From Synaphobranchus kaupii (lineage: Eukaryota > Chordata > Actinopteri > Anguilliformes > Synaphobranchidae), in the NCBI GenBank assembly GCA_029718625.1, contig CM056378.1:62023027-62087026 (forward strand): a DNA stretch of 64,000 nucleotides. The letters are read 5' to 3'. Positions 43,620 through 56,237 of this stretch are shown one piece after another (position 1 is the stretch's first letter; each line of letters begins with the position of its first letter). The position numbers and the translations under genes were made by a program. Under the pieces are notes generated by a model, which was not told where the DNA came from, did no database searches, and saw only the letters and a program-made list of their open reading frames with translations.

Positions 43620-45655
43620 GACGGAGAGCGTCTGTGGAGAGGAAGGCGGACCCCCAGCCAACCGTCATCAAAGAGACCACCAGACAAACGGCGGCTGGCA
43701 AATGGAGCCATTATATGTATACCCTATTGAACAACATTGGGGAACAAGAGGATCTGAGTCAGGGGCCTGAGACTACTGTGAGGATGAGGCCAGAGTTGGT
43801 GAAAGTGAAAGGGACCCTGGAAGTACAAGGAAAATTTGGAAACCATTTTAATAAGATCAAAAGTTACAGCAGCATGCCCAGAGGAAGGAGAACCAGAGAT
43901 GGCCCGGAGTGACAGCCGAGCAAACGAGGTAAATCCTGCTAATAGCACACCATGCCCACACCTCCACACACCTTATGGCAGGCCAGAGAATCCGGGAATG
44001 ACAAGTTCCAAGAAAGAGACAGTCAAGTCACCGGGGGCACGTCGAACCTGAAGGGAGCAGCAAGCTAGGATGTGCCACTGGATATTAACAGGCAATGGTA
44101 GAAGCAGAGGGAGGTGTTGAGATGTGGGAAGAAACAAAACCGAAAGGAGAATCAAGAAGAGCTGGAAGAGACCCAAGGAGAGGAGAATATGACATCAAAG
44201 GGAGAGTGAAACTAAGGTCAACTGCCATTCCCAAAGATGTATCAAGCTCCTCTGATAGTGAAGACTCAGATGACAATACAACAAGGAAGAAGAAAGTGAC
44301 AAAGGAAATTCTGAAACGAACCCGGAGGGAGGTAAAAAAAAGCAGAACAAACATTCATGCGTGATGGAGGGTACTCGCAGCAACAAGTTCAAGAATTAAG
44401 GCATGTCTACGATATCAGTAGTGATATCCAGAACAGTGCCAGAAAAATCCTCAGGAGGAGCGACAGAAGAAGAAGAGCACCTGATCGATACACCCCAGGG
44501 GAAGAGGATGATGAAGAGGATGGAGAAACCTTCCTGGCCCCATTGCAAGTCCTACCCCAACCAGGGAGACAACAGCCACTCACTAAGTACACCCCATAGT
44601 AATTAATGGACCTGGAGAACATAGTCAAGGATTTACCAAGAATAACAGAGGGAGCAGGGCCATGGATAGCGAAGGTAGAGATGAGGACGTCTCACTTGCC
44701 CCTGTGCATGGGAGATGTTAAGCAGCTACTAGTAAGATTTGTGGGGCACCGAGTCACGTAAATAATGGACCTGGCAGACCTGAAAGGAATTATGGACACC
44801 CACAAGATGGACGGGGAATCATTCAACAGACACAGACCAGGTGTGTGGGCCACTTTGAGGGAATTACTTCCACATAAAGCAAACCTTGCAGAAATAACTA
44901 GTGCAGAACTAAAATAAGGAGAGGACATCCATGATTTCATCAACAGAATGCAGGAGGCATTGAACACAAATATGGGAGAGCTGTTTGATGCATCGCCAGG
45001 AACGTCGACAATGTTCTTTCACATGTTTTGTAAAGCATTGCTCGATCCAGTGAAAAAGGCCCTAAACAAGGTTGTGGGGCTTCCCCAGGAGAATTGGGAT
45101 AAACAAAGAGCCCATCTTGTCCACCATGTGAGGCTGCACAGGGAAAATGTGAACTCAGAAGGGCAGAATAAGTCTCTAAAGAAGAAGCTGTTACTTCTCC
45201 AGATAGTCAAGGCCAAGGAGGACAGGGCCCATCCAACGAATGGGCAGGACTAAATTCCCAAGGGCCAGTGTCCCCATGGACAAACCAGGGCCAGTAGCAG
45301 CAGAAAGGAGACTGCTGGAAATGCGGGAGGATGGGACACTGGGCCAGAAACTGTTGGACAGGTCAGAGAAGAGGCAGAGGAAGGGGAGGATTCCAATGAA
45401 GAGGCCGCATGAACCAAGGAGCAAACCCTGGAGGGGGGCCCCAGATAATGCCATCACATCGAGGACCCGAGAACCACATAGCAATGACCCCACAGCAAAA
45501 CACGTATGGGCAGCAGCAGGAGGGATGGCAGCCACAACAACAATGGGGGATGAGTCCCCACCAGAATCCCCATCAATAGGGATGCCCTGAGAATCCCACA
45601 CCCCAAGTAGCAGAGGGAGAGTGTGAGGCAAGGGAAATGCTATCTATAACATCCA
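43620..45655 (+). pseudogene. gag: Retroviral gag remnant
   Basis: Broken across all three frames. A basic, acidic-patch matrix-like region (43634-44600) precedes a capsid-like region (44640-45250) with in-frame stops. A zinc knuckle with CX2CX4HX4C spacing (starts CWKCG) is readable at 45313-45354 and is followed by Arg/Gly-rich sequence. Together these identify gag. No restored reading frame is given. Confidence 0.7.
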
Positions 45656-46850
45656 GCGGTGCCACAAATGAACCACAAATTGATATTCTCATAAGAGGGA
45701 AAACATGCAACTTTTTAATAGATTGTCGGGTAAGTGAGGATTAGGTAAAATGTGTATTTTCTGAATCCAGCGGTTCCAACAGTCAATGCCCTTGTTAAAA
45801 CGTTCAGCACTCTGAATACTGAACAGAAGCGATATTGCGTGCTAGAATCCCTCACTTAACCTACATTCAAAATAAGTTTTACGTTATTTTAATTTAATAA
45901 TTATTATTAAAAATGACAATCATCAATTAATTCGCCAAATTCTTTGATAGGTAGGTCGAACAGTAACCTGGTGGATCAACCAACAAGCCAAAACAAGGTC
46001 TAAATCAGGTCTTGAGATTAAAGAATTTTATTAAGCGAAAACAGTCAATTGGAATAATGAATTGAAATCATACATTCACTAAGGAATGTAGGCTGACTAC
46101 TTATAATTTACAAAATGGAAGACATTAAACCAGACATTAATTTGGATATACCAGTAAAAGAGAGATAAGCCAAAAATTGCCAATATTATTTACCCTCCAG
46201 CTGAACAGGAACAAAAGGAATTGCACAAGGAACCAAAAAGGATGACTTCTCCAAACAAACTCCACAATTGACTGAAATCTTTTTCTGCAGTACATTCATA
46301 AAATACCTTGACAGGGAGGGGATCCATGCCCTGATTGGGTTAAGGTGTGGGGGAGGGGGGGGAGAGGGGTCATTTATGACAAAGACTGGCTTATCTTTGA
46401 TGTTGGGGGGGTGAGAGTGAGAGAGAGACAGAGACAGAGAGCGACAGAGATAGAGAGAAGGGGGGGGGGGGGGATATTAGATATCCTACAAGATACTGGG
46501 GCGACCCACTCCTGTGTTAGTCTAGATGGAGCACACTTGCCACTTACAACACATCATATTAAAGCAAAAGGATTTTCAGGGATAACACAAACTGTTCCAT
46601 TCACCAAAGAGCAAAAACTGATAGTGGGGGAGAAAGAAATTGCGGCAAGACTCCTATATACCCCTAACATACCCGTAAACTTGCTAGGAAGGGATCTGCT
46701 GTTCAAATTGAATGCCACCATTTTATGCACGCCTCAAGGGCTGATTTCCACCTTTCCTGGATCATCTGGACAATATGTGATGGACATGTTAAACAAGGAA
46801 CAGGGTGGCCCAGTAGTCTACTGGGGACAGTTACCACAAGAAAATAATTT
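45656..46850 (+). pseudogene. pro: Retroviral protease remnant, split
   Basis: The first few protease residues end near 45726. After ~765 bp of foreign sequence the active-site region DTGATHS appears at about 46495, and LLGRDLL, typical of the retropepsin second half, at about 46680. The downstream part runs toward reverse transcriptase until the LINE insertion. Confidence 0.75.
45727..46490. other. Foreign insertion in the protease region
   Basis: About 765 bp separate the two protease parts. The insert is AT-rich on the left and ends in GA-rich and poly-G tracts (46405-46472). Family not recognised. Confidence 0.5.
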
Positions 46851-46934
46851 GAATGAATATTGGAAGCTATGGACAAGAACATGCCCAGTACTGAAAGAAA
46901 GTATCAGTAAGACAGAAATGAGGGATCAGCTCCA

Positions 46935-47870
46935 CATTTACATTTACATTTTAGTCATTTGGCAGACGCTCTTATCCAGAGCGACGTACATTAGTGCATT
47001 TTCCAACTTGAAACAAGTGCGTTAAAACAACCCTAAAAGGTAAATACGATTTCAAACACCAGGCGCAGTCAGTTTGATTTTATTTGAATTTTTTTTTGGG
47101 GGGGGGGGGCACACGATATCAATCATTAGCGTGTGCAACAGTAAGCCAATAAGTAACCTTAAGTATTAAACTAGCAGCTTGAACCACTTAAACAAGGATT
47201 GAGAAAAACACAATCAAGGGAGGTCACAAGGAGGTAGGGAGGGGTGGAGAGAGGTGCAGCTTGAAGAGGTGAGTCTTCAATCTGTGCTTGAAGGTGGTCA
47301 GACTTTCTGTTGTTCTGACCTCCACGGGGAGCTCATTCCACCACCGTGGGGCCAGGACAGACAGACGTCGAGACTGGGTGCTAGTATGAAATGGGGGGGT
47401 ACCAGTCGTCCTGAGGAGGCAGAACGCAGGGATCTGGTAGGTGTGTATGGTCTGATGAGCTTTTGGAGGTATGGAGGGGCTGATCCTCGGACTGCCTGGA
47501 AGGAGAGCACCAATGTTTTGAATTTGATGCGAGCCATCACAGGTAGCCAGTGGAGGTCAATGAGCAGGGGGGTGACATGGGAGTGTTGGGGGAGGTTGAA
47601 GACCAGGCGCGCTGCTGCGTTCTGGATAAGCTGAAGGGGTCTAATGGCCGATGCTGGCAGGCCAGCCAGGAGAGAGTTGCAGTAGTCCAGGCGGGACAGC
47701 ACCATCGCTTGGACCAGGAGCTGGGTTGAGTGAGTGGTGAGGAAGGGACGGATTCTCCTGATGTTGTACAGGAAAAACCTGCACGCCCGGGTTACCACTG
47801 CGATGTTCTCGGAGAGGGACAGCCTGTTGTCCATCACCACTCCGAGGTTCCTGGCACAGGGCGTTGGGGT
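46935..47870 (-). mobile_element. 5'-truncated L2-like LINE inserted in the retrovirus
   Basis: The minus strand codes the C-terminal part of a LINE protein (47298-47870) with NLGVVMDNRLSLSENI, SRLDYCNSLLAGLP and LIQNAAARLVFNLP, the familiar end of fish L2/CR1-group reverse transcriptases. The 3' end carries the widespread fish motif cagacgctcttatccagagc. A possible 5-bp target duplication, cacat, is at 46933 and 47871. It splits the retroviral protease-RT region. Confidence 0.85.
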
Positions 47871-49180
47871 CACATGACCTTCTTCTACCCGACGGGAGAA
47901 GATGAAGAGTACGCGCAGGACTTCAAGGAGTTAGACGGAAAACAGGGAGTGATACACGCAAGAGGCATCTACATAGGAAAATAAGGGGTCAGGCCTAAGA
48001 TAGCTCTGGGGGAGAAGAACTTACCAACAGAGCAATGGTACATGATGGGGGACACAGCAACTCCCCATGTAACGTTAGGTGTCAACCCAGGATTTGAAGC
48101 AAAAGACATTGGACTGATGGTAAAAAGAATGATGCAGCAGCAGTATATCCCTACTAACATACCCGGATTGTTGAATGGTGTCTGCCCCACAGATTGGTTC
48201 TTATGATTGGAACTAAAGACTCCAGTATGCATAGAGAAACACACACTGGAAGTGGAAGCAATAATGAGGCTCACAGAAGAACAAGAAGAGTACCTACAGG
48301 ATGTCCCAAAAGAACTGTGGGCAGAAGGGGGGCACGACATCGGCCTCATGCGTTCAGCTGGACAGGTGAAGATACAACTAAAACCAAGCATGATGGGACC
48401 CCGGGTCCATCAATACCCCCTGAACAAGGATGCATAGGAAGGAATTAGCACCACTATACAAGACCTTCTGAAAGCTGGGGTGATATACCCTACAACCAGC
48501 CCATGCTACACACCAATCTTACCAGTTAAGAAAACAGTAGGAAAATGGAGGATGGTACAAGACCTTAGACCACTGAATGACTAAGTAATTGCATACTATC
48601 CAATTGTACCCGATCCCGCAACCATATTAACTAACATCCAAAGTGATACAACCCACTACACAGTTATAAACCTATGTTCAGCGTTTTTCTCAATCCCAGT
48701 GCACACTGAGTCCCAGTATTTGTTTGCATTCACATACATGGGGCAACAGTACACTTATCAAAGACTGCCTCAGGGATATGTAGATTCCCCTAGCTTGTTC
48801 AATTGAATGGACTTTGCGCCAAAGGGGGGAAGCACTCTCATCCAGTATGTGGACGACCTTCTCCTATGCAGCCTATGACAGTAAAAGGCTGTGACAAGAA
48901 CCTGCACTAAAATGCCACCAAGTATCCAAGTCAAAGTTACAGTTTTGTCATGAACAAGTGCAGTACATGGGTCATACTCTTAAGAAAGGTAGGGCATGAA
49001 GTTACCCTGTTTGTGGCACATGCAGTAGAAGCTCCTATCTCACCGGAGAGTATCAGGATATGAGATCCGGCTCACACAGCCAGGATTGACCATTATAAGA
49101 TACAAAGATGTGAACCCAGCGGAATTAATGATGACCCCAGAAGAAGGCCAACCACATGAATGTGAAAGAGTGGTGGTTGG
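47871..49180 (+). pseudogene. pol: Retroviral reverse transcriptase remnant
   Basis: Recognisable RT features are KWRMVQDLRPLN near 48550, RLPQGYVDSP near 48765 and the catalytic YVDD at 48846-48857. Several in-frame stops and frame changes interrupt it (for example near 48205, 48435 and 48585). Inactive. Confidence 0.8.
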
Positions 49181-49752
49181 CCTTAATATCCCGTTAATAT
49201 CTACTGTGACTCAGCATATGCTTGTGGGGTAGTACACAGTTTTGGGGGAATATGGGCATTTTTATTACGAGGGTGCCACTGCAGCACATACAGGCGGAAC
49301 AGATCCTGTGTCAGCAGGAAACGATTATGCAGATAAAGCTGCTACAGCAGATCAACAGGTGCTTCTGAATGTAGAGGAGGTGACATTGCAAGACCGAATA
49401 GAGGCACAAGAGGCTTCTACAGTGTCAGAAAAGGTGGAATGGGAAAATAGAGGATGTGGGTTAGATAAGTCTACAGGAATATGGCGGCAATTATGTACAG
49501 GGAAAGCAATCACACCAAGCGCACTAATAGAGGCCATTTGCAGAGCGGCCCATGGTGTTAGCCACTCTGCAAGGGGGGAGATGATGAGAGAAATACAGAA
49601 ACATTAGTTTATCCGAAAACTAACAGAACATGTTACTAGCACGATATCAAGATGCAAAATTTGTCAGGAAGTAAACATAAAGAAAGGCATACCGACTACA
49701 CCAGGCTCTCACAAGGCTCAATTTACCCATTTGGTAATGGACTACGTACATA
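49181..49752 (+). pseudogene. pol: RNase H end and integrase N-terminus remnant
   Basis: An RNase H-like CDSAYACGVVH is near 49205. The integrase zinc-binding His and Cys pairs follow (HGVSH near 49552 and CKICQ near 49655). The frame stops at 49605, and the catalytic core is split by the Tc1-type insertion. Confidence 0.7.
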
Positions 49753-50296
49753 CACTGCCTGGCCAAAAAAAAAGTCGCCGTTGCACCCATCATGCATAGT
49801 GCCCACTGTACAAACCTCTGGAGGTAGTGTTAAGATCTGGGGTTGCTTCAATTGGTCAGGTCTAGGCTCAGCAACGTTATGCAGCAATACAATTAAGTCA
49901 GCTGAGTACCTGAATGTACTGAATGACCAGGTTATCCCATCAATGGGCATATTCCAGGAAGACAATGCCAAGATTCATCAGGATCAAATTGTGAAAGAGC
50001 GGTTCAGGGAGCATGAGGAATCATTTTCACACATGAATTGGCCACCAGAGTCCTGACCTTAACCCCATTGAAAGTCTTTGGGGTGTGCTGGAGAAGATGT
50101 TACGGAGTGGTTCGACTCTCCCGTCATCAATACAAGATCTCGGCCAAAAATTTATGCAACTCTGGACGGAAATAAATGTTGTGACGTTGCATAAGGTTGT
50201 CGAAACAATGCCACGACGAATGCGCGCCATAATGAAGGCTATAGGCGGTCCAACAAAATATTAGCGTGGGTGACTTTTTTTTTTGGCCAGGCAGTG
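49753..50296 (+). mobile_element. Non-autonomous Tc1-type element in the integrase gene
   Basis: TA-flanked (49751-49752, 50297-50298). The ends cactgcctggccaaaaaa and ttttttggccaggcagtg are inverted. The 544-bp element keeps a piece of Tc1-type transposase on the plus strand ([18 protein letters not shown] and a DLNPIESLWG segment after a frameshift). A related copy lies reversed at 55089-55605. Confidence 0.92.
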
Positions 50297-50298
50297 TA

Positions 50299-51123
50299 TT
50301 ATCGATCGGGCGGAAGGCAAAAGATATTGTCTAGTAATCATTGATAGATTTTTAAGATGGGTAGAAGCATTCCCCACTGCGCATGCGGATTCTAAAACTG
50401 TAGCTAAAGCCTTGGCAAGAGAAATTTTCCCCAGATTCGGGGTCTGTCAGACCCTGAGCAGTGACAATGGTTCATATTTTACGTCTGACATGATAGCAGA
50501 CGTTTGTAAAATGACAGGTATACAGCAGAAATTTTCATGTGTGTACCATCCCCAGGCAGCAGGTATAGTAGAGAGATGGAATGGATGGAACACTAAAAAC
50601 ACTAAAAACAAAATTACAGAAAATATGTAGGCAAACAGTGACGAATTTGGTAAAAGGTCTACCATTAGCACTCATGGCCATGAGAAATAGTCGGAAAAGA
50701 TTTACCCATTTGACACCCCATGAGATGGTAACAGGAAGAGTAATGCCAATCCCCACAATAAGACCGGAAAGTAGGGTAATAGGCCTGGAAGCACTAGAAG
50801 AATTCCATAAGTACCTGAAGAGACTAACCCAGGCTGTGAGGTCTGTCTATTCTCAGGCGAAAGAGGCCCAGGGGCCAGCAGTTGAAGACCCAGAGCTATT
50901 GGTGAATCCAGGGGAGTGGGTCTATGTGAAGAAGTTTAAAAGAAAGTGTAAGCAACCCAGACAAACAGGACCCTATCAGGTAATATTAGCCACTCCAACA
51001 GCGGTAAAGCTTAAAGAAATAGGACCATGGGTGCACCCAAACCCGGAACCGGAGGCCAAGAAAGAGCCCAAGAAAAAAAAAGGAATAAAAACAGTTGAAA
51101 GAGTAGATTCTGCTTTGTCCTGA
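50299..51123 (+). pseudogene. pol: Retroviral integrase core and C-terminus remnant
   Basis: Continues the integrase after the Tc1-type insertion with VIIDRFLRWVEAFPT, SDNGSYFTSD (second catalytic Asp) and VERWNG (Glu). A frame change follows the Glu region near 50590, after which the C-terminal domain with GEWVYVKKF and a GPYQV motif runs to the stop at 51121. Confidence 0.85.
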
Positions 51124-52360
51124 TGATTTTTGTATAGGTGGTTACTGGGGTAGTGGGGCTAATCAGGACAGGAACTGTGAGGGAAAGACAAAATAAGACA
51201 GCAATTGATGTAAAGATGTCAATTACCATTATCAGACCAAGAGAGAGAAGAGCTAATGAGTGGAGAGCCTTCAATTTCAATCAGATTCCCTAAACTGATC
51301 CATCATTATAACAGGAAAGTCTATGGCTATGACTATGGCTACGTCGCCAGACTCCTGTCGCTAAAAAAAATGTAGATTCTTACGGAAGCTGGCGTACATA
51401 CATCTCTCAACTAAGGCAGAAACAGTTTCAGAAGCCCCTAATTCGTTGGAAGTGAAGAATAGTAAAACAGGAGAGTGTTTCTACTCTAATAGTACTAGCA
51501 GCTATGTGTCCTTCTGTCTAGGGATATCAGATTGTACGACCTACATGATGAGTTTTGGAATAATAAAAGGAGGAAACAGGAATAAGAAATACACCCTAGC
51601 ATTAAGAACTGGGCAAGACGAGACCATTGAAATGAATGGAGTTAGAAACAGGACAACATACGCAAACATCACCTTAGGGACATTCAGAGACTAATGGTGG
51701 GTATGCGGGGATAGGGCTTTCTTGTTTTTACCAATAGGATGAACAGGATGTTGTTACCTCGCCACTTTGAAGCTCCCATATGAAGTCATGTCCATAAAAC
51801 AGAAAAAAGACAACCAACAGGACAGCAGCCCCCTATGGAAAAAGAATATGCTGCAGTATATTGTAAATATATCAAAATTATCTTCACAATATATTTAGAA
51901 TATACTGCAGTATATTACATTTCCATATGGGGCAACAGGAAAAGAAGAGAATTAGTTGAGTTTCATGACTTAGAGTCATATCATTTCAGAGTTTCATTAG
52001 GGGAAAAATGGGGACTTGGGTTATTTCCCTGGTACGGAGTGGTCTTCGTAGCAGATCATATAGACAGAATGACCCTACTTAAAAACGAAATGGCTCTTGA
52101 TTACATATTGGCACAACAAGGAGGATTGTGTATAACGCTTAACCTGACAGGAGGTGCATGCTATACCTTGGTCCCTGACATTACGGATAATCTGACTAGC
52201 ATAATACATGCCTTAGGGAACATTAAAGAGGCATTTGGACCATCGGCAAGTGCTGGATCCTCCGCAATGGGATGGCTGGGGAGCCACATGGGACCGTGGT
52301 GGGCTGTGTTAGCACAGACTCTGATGCCCATAGTCAGTGCTGTGCATGAACCCACTAAAA
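51124..52360 (+). pseudogene. env: Retroviral envelope remnant
   Basis: Broken segments carry several Asn-x-Ser/Thr sites in the surface part (51446-51694). A transmembrane-subunit ectodomain follows, with a leucine-rich stretch and a cysteine pair (about 52085-52165), then a hydrophobic membrane-near segment (52265-52345). A MITE at 51833-51932 and frameshifts disrupt it. The end is lost in the following sequence. Identification is by position and composition. Confidence 0.65.
51833..51932. mobile_element. ~105-bp palindromic MITE in env
   Basis: Reversed copy of the palindrome at 24157-24262, with ends ccctatggaaaaag and acatttccatatgggg. Confidence 0.8.
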
Positions 52361-54110
52361 GAGCGCGTTCATTGAACGTGCTCATGTTTTGGTGAACGGT
52401 GAACTGAACGTATCAGTTTGTAACAAATGAACGTGAACATGAGCGTCGTTCACTCCCGTCAGAGTTAACGACGCTCACGCAGTGTGTTTTACAGCACCCG
52501 AGTAGTGATGGGCAGTTCGGCTCTTTTTTCTGAGTTGGCTCTTTCCGTACCGTTCGGTTTGAAGAGTCGGAGTCGCAAATATTTCTTCTGGTTAAAACAG
52601 TCCCGTTTGTTTGTTTGATTCTTTCGAACTACCCGAGCCGCATCTCTTTCTCCCAGTGGCGCGAGCTGGAATTTGAAGCCGTTTCAGACAGCAGAGTCTA
52701 GCTGGTAGCAAATCAAGTTAGTAAACTAGCTTTGATATTTTATTCAGACCCAAATCACCTGATTGATGCTCATTTTTAATAGCCTATGCTCAATGTTTTC
52801 TGTTCACACTCCCTTACTTTTCAAGCTAGTTTGCAATCGGATCAAGTTTACATTTATTTACAACTTTCCCATCTCCAATATTCAAGCAGAAGTTTAACGT
52901 CAGGCCTATAGCCTAAAATAATGCTGTCGGTCATTGATTGTCACGTATTACGTGGCCTAAGAATAGACATTGAATGGTTATATTTGCATATAGCTATTTT
53001 ATTAGTCTATGCAAATATAAATCTTATTTTTTCTCAGATCCTAGAATCCAGTAGCCTATTGAAAATGTGGTGGATGGATGGCTGTATAGGAGAGATAGCC
53101 AGCCAAATCCGACAAACAAGCTAGATCTTGATGTGTGTGTCTGTGCACAGGAGCCTGTTTCGTTTATTAGTTTTAAATAGTATTTGGTAAACCAAAAAAA
53201 ATATTTGGACACCATAAAATATGTTTATTTGAACCATTGGGCTATTTATTTCTTTTATTATACAAAATTGTATTTATATGTTCACTGTTGTTGTTGGGTT
53301 CTAAAATAAAAGAGTTCTAAAATAAAAATGCCACCACTTTAAATAAGAAGTAGCCTTTGCTGTCATTCGCTGAACACAACCGCATATTAATTATGTTTTA
53401 TACTGCAATTCGGTTGCAAACAGTCACATGTAATAATTTTGTAATAAAAAGTTGGCTATTAAAGTGTTGGCATCTCGGAATATCATTTGATATAACAGAA
53501 TACCTTTGGCATAAATCCTTTCTGCGAATGGGGAGTGAAGGGAGGAGCAGGATGGAAATGCGTGAGAATGACATTTGGAGACGAATGATGTAATCGGATA
53601 GATTGGGAGAAGTATTTCATGCCAGGGCTGTTGCAGGACATTGAAGAGAAGGAGGAGTGAGAGGAGTATTTCCCGTACGCATGAGCACACATATCACATA
53701 TACTGACTACAGTACACAAAGAAAAAAACAACTCAAAGGGGACATAATAAAGCCCCAACTGACTGAAAGCCGTTAGGATAGATAAACCAGACACATAAAT
53801 AGATTAAGGAAAAGGGCGAAGTAGGTAGGAGACGCCTTAGTGAAGTGCTAGTAACCTCTCCTCAGGCTTCTCAGGTCATGGGTTCAAGAAGAGGAAGAAG
53901 ACATTACAAGTATAATCCAATTTTTTAAAAATAATCTTTGTATAATTATAGCAAATCAAATCAGATAATCACTAAATACAGTAGCCTTTTGATTTTTGAT
54001 ATTTACTTTTTGATATATCCTCTGTTAATTAGAGGAAGTATTAACTTAGTTAAACTATAAATTATACATGCATGAAACTAATCCACCACAAATGTTTATT
54101 TTTATCATAC
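52361..54110. other. Foreign or degraded sequence before the 3' LTR
   Basis: Palindromic gaacgtgctcatg / catgagcgtcgttcac words lie at 52370-52470. A tagtgatgggc end at about 52505 matches the terminus of the hAT MITE at 58464. The remainder is AT-rich and unassigned. Confidence 0.4.
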
Positions 54111-54498
54111 AATTGAAATGTCATAACTCCACCGGGTGAAACATCAACAAGAGAGTGTAAGACCAAATGGTCTCAAAGGGGGGAATATGTGGAAGTAAGC
54201 TGTTTCGTGAAGCTGTTCTGTAGGCCCAAGAAAGCCACATATACAAGCCTCTATATAAATAATTAAATAATACAGTCAAGGTCGAGTGGAAAAGCACTCA
54301 GGGAACTATCCTGCATCCTCTTGCTCCCATTCTATTAACAAGGATGAAGGCATCTAGCATCCCAGTCAAAACAGGAATGTCTCCCTCCTGTTTTCTATAG
54401 CTAACCAGGAGTTGTACCTATGACAATAGATAAGATAGATCATGCTGACCGTACAGGCGGGAGAATAATAAAAATAAGGGAAATTATGGTAAATTACA
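54111..54498 (+). repeat. Polypurine tract and truncated 3' LTR
   Basis: The purine run aaaggggggaa (54176-54186) directly precedes the LTR start tgtggaagtaagctg at 54188. About 310 bp match the 5' LTR, then the sequence switches to the inner unit of composite copy C. Confidence 0.88.
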
Positions 54499-56237
54499 TC
54501 TGAACAAAAACGTCTCCGACGTAAAAAAAGCCAAGTTACTCACGCATAGCCTACAGAGCGCTGTCTATAAGTCCTTAATTCCAACTTGCAAAAACTAGGC
54601 CTGCCTTTAAAAGTATTGATATCAAAATGTGGCCAAGTTACAACTAACAATATTGCTTATCGTAGCTCACCCTAAATAAACTAGCTCTATTCAAAAACAA
54701 TGCTATCCAAACTTTCCTAAATTATATAATGCAACTTGGCCCTGTGTTTCTTCATCTTACCATCTCAAGAGAATGTGGTCTGTATGAAAACTATGTTCCA
54801 CATAAAACTACAAAATGAGAATAATTTATAGTGGAAATACTCTGATTCAGATGTGTTGCACTTAGAAATGAAACAGAAACATTACTACACTATAGGGCAT
54901 GTTTGAATAATTGTCTGCATCCACTGCTTTGGGTCTATGAAAAGCACAGAATGAATGAAATGTATTATTATTATGTATTTATTGATTTATTTATTTGGAA
55001 TATTTGGAATTCTATCAAAACTTGTGTGGTCCTACAGAGCATAGATATCCTTGTGTTCACAAAATTCTGTTCGCAAATATCATAACTACACTGCCTGGCC
55101 AAAAAAAAAGTCGCACACTCGAATATTTCGTTGGACTGCCTTTAGATTTGATTACAGCGCGCATTCGTCATGGCATTGTTTGGACAACCTTATGCAACAT
55201 CCTAACATTTATTTCCATCCAGAGTTGCATTCATTTTTGGCCGAGATCTTGTATTGACGACGGGGGAGTCGAACCACTCCGTAAAGTCCTCTCCAGCACA
55301 TCCCAAAGACGTTCATTGGGGTTAAGGTCATGTGTGAAAATGATTCCTCATCCTCCCTGAACCACTCTTTCACAATTTGAGCCCAATGAATCTTGGCATT
55401 GTCGTCCTGGAATATGCCCATTGGTGGGATAATCTGGTCATTCAGTACATTCAGGTACTCAGCTGACTTCATTTTATTGCTGCATAACATTGCTGAGCCT
55501 GACCAACTGAAGGAACCCCAGATCATAACACTGCCTCCAGAGGCTTGTACAGTGGGCACTATGCATGACGGGTGCAACGGCGACTTTTTTTTTGGCCAGG
55601 CAGTGTATTATTATGTTAAGAAAATTAGTACTATTACTTATTTGCCATCATCTGACCCACAAACATGTCTGGATACGTTTGTAAAAATGCTATATGTACA
55701 CTATTTTAAAAATATTACTTATTTTTACCGGCATTTATTTATTCATCCCCCCTTTCTCTATTGTACATGATGTTTCTTGATATAAATGTCTGCTTGTGAA
55801 TTGCAAAGAAATCTGTAGCAGCAGTTAACATTTTAAAACCTGTACATTTTCTAAAGTAAACTTGCCAACAAAGTATAACCATATCCTTTCTGGAGTGTCA
55901 TTATTCATCAACTGTTAAAAACATTAATTGAAATCATATGTTGTTCCATGAGGCACAATCTCTTCATATGCTAAGATGAAGAAACACAGGGCCAAGTTGC
56001 ATTAAATAATTTAGGAAAGTTTGGATAGCATTGCTTTGGAATAGAGCTAGTTTATTTAGTGTGAGCTACGATAAGCAATATTGTTAGTTGTAACTTGGCC
56101 ACATTTTGATATCAATACTTTTAAAGGCAGGCCTAGTTTTTGCAAGTCGGAATTAAGGACTTATAGACAGCGCTCTGTAGGCTATGCGTGAGTAACTTGG
56201 CTTTTTTTTTTTACGTCGGAGATGTTTTTGTTCAGAT
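54499..56237. mobile_element. Inner inverted-repeat unit, copy C, with Tc1-type insertion
   Basis: Matches the inner unit at 21305-22540 closely from atctgaacaaaaacgtctcc to the mirrored end at about 56235. It is interrupted at 55089-55605 by the Tc1-type element. Confidence 0.88.
55089..55605 (-). mobile_element. Non-autonomous Tc1-type element, second copy
   Basis: TA-flanked (55087-55088, 55606-55607), with the same termini as the copy in the retroviral integrase gene but reversed. A transposase fragment on the minus strand reads VMIWGSFSWSG and FQDDNAKIHWAQ. The uninterrupted site is visible in copy A at about 21910-21935. Confidence 0.93.

Larger units (their letters stand above)
42324..54498 (+). 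mobile_element. Degraded endogenous retrovirus with nested insertions
   Basis: The order LTR, primer site, gag, protease, reverse transcriptase, RNase H, integrase, env, polypurine tract and truncated LTR is preserved. YVDD in RT, LPQGY before it, and an env transmembrane part suggest a class I (gamma/epsilon-like) relationship, which is inferred by eye. All genes have stops or frameshifts. Four foreign pieces interrupt it: 45727-46490, 46935-47870, 49753-50296 and 51833-51932; 52360-54110 is also probably foreign. It is an old, non-functional copy. Confidence 0.88.

Noticed and set aside
45191..45631. Minus-strand open frame opposite retroviral gag
   Set aside because: It is antisense to the zinc-knuckle region and has no recognisable domain.
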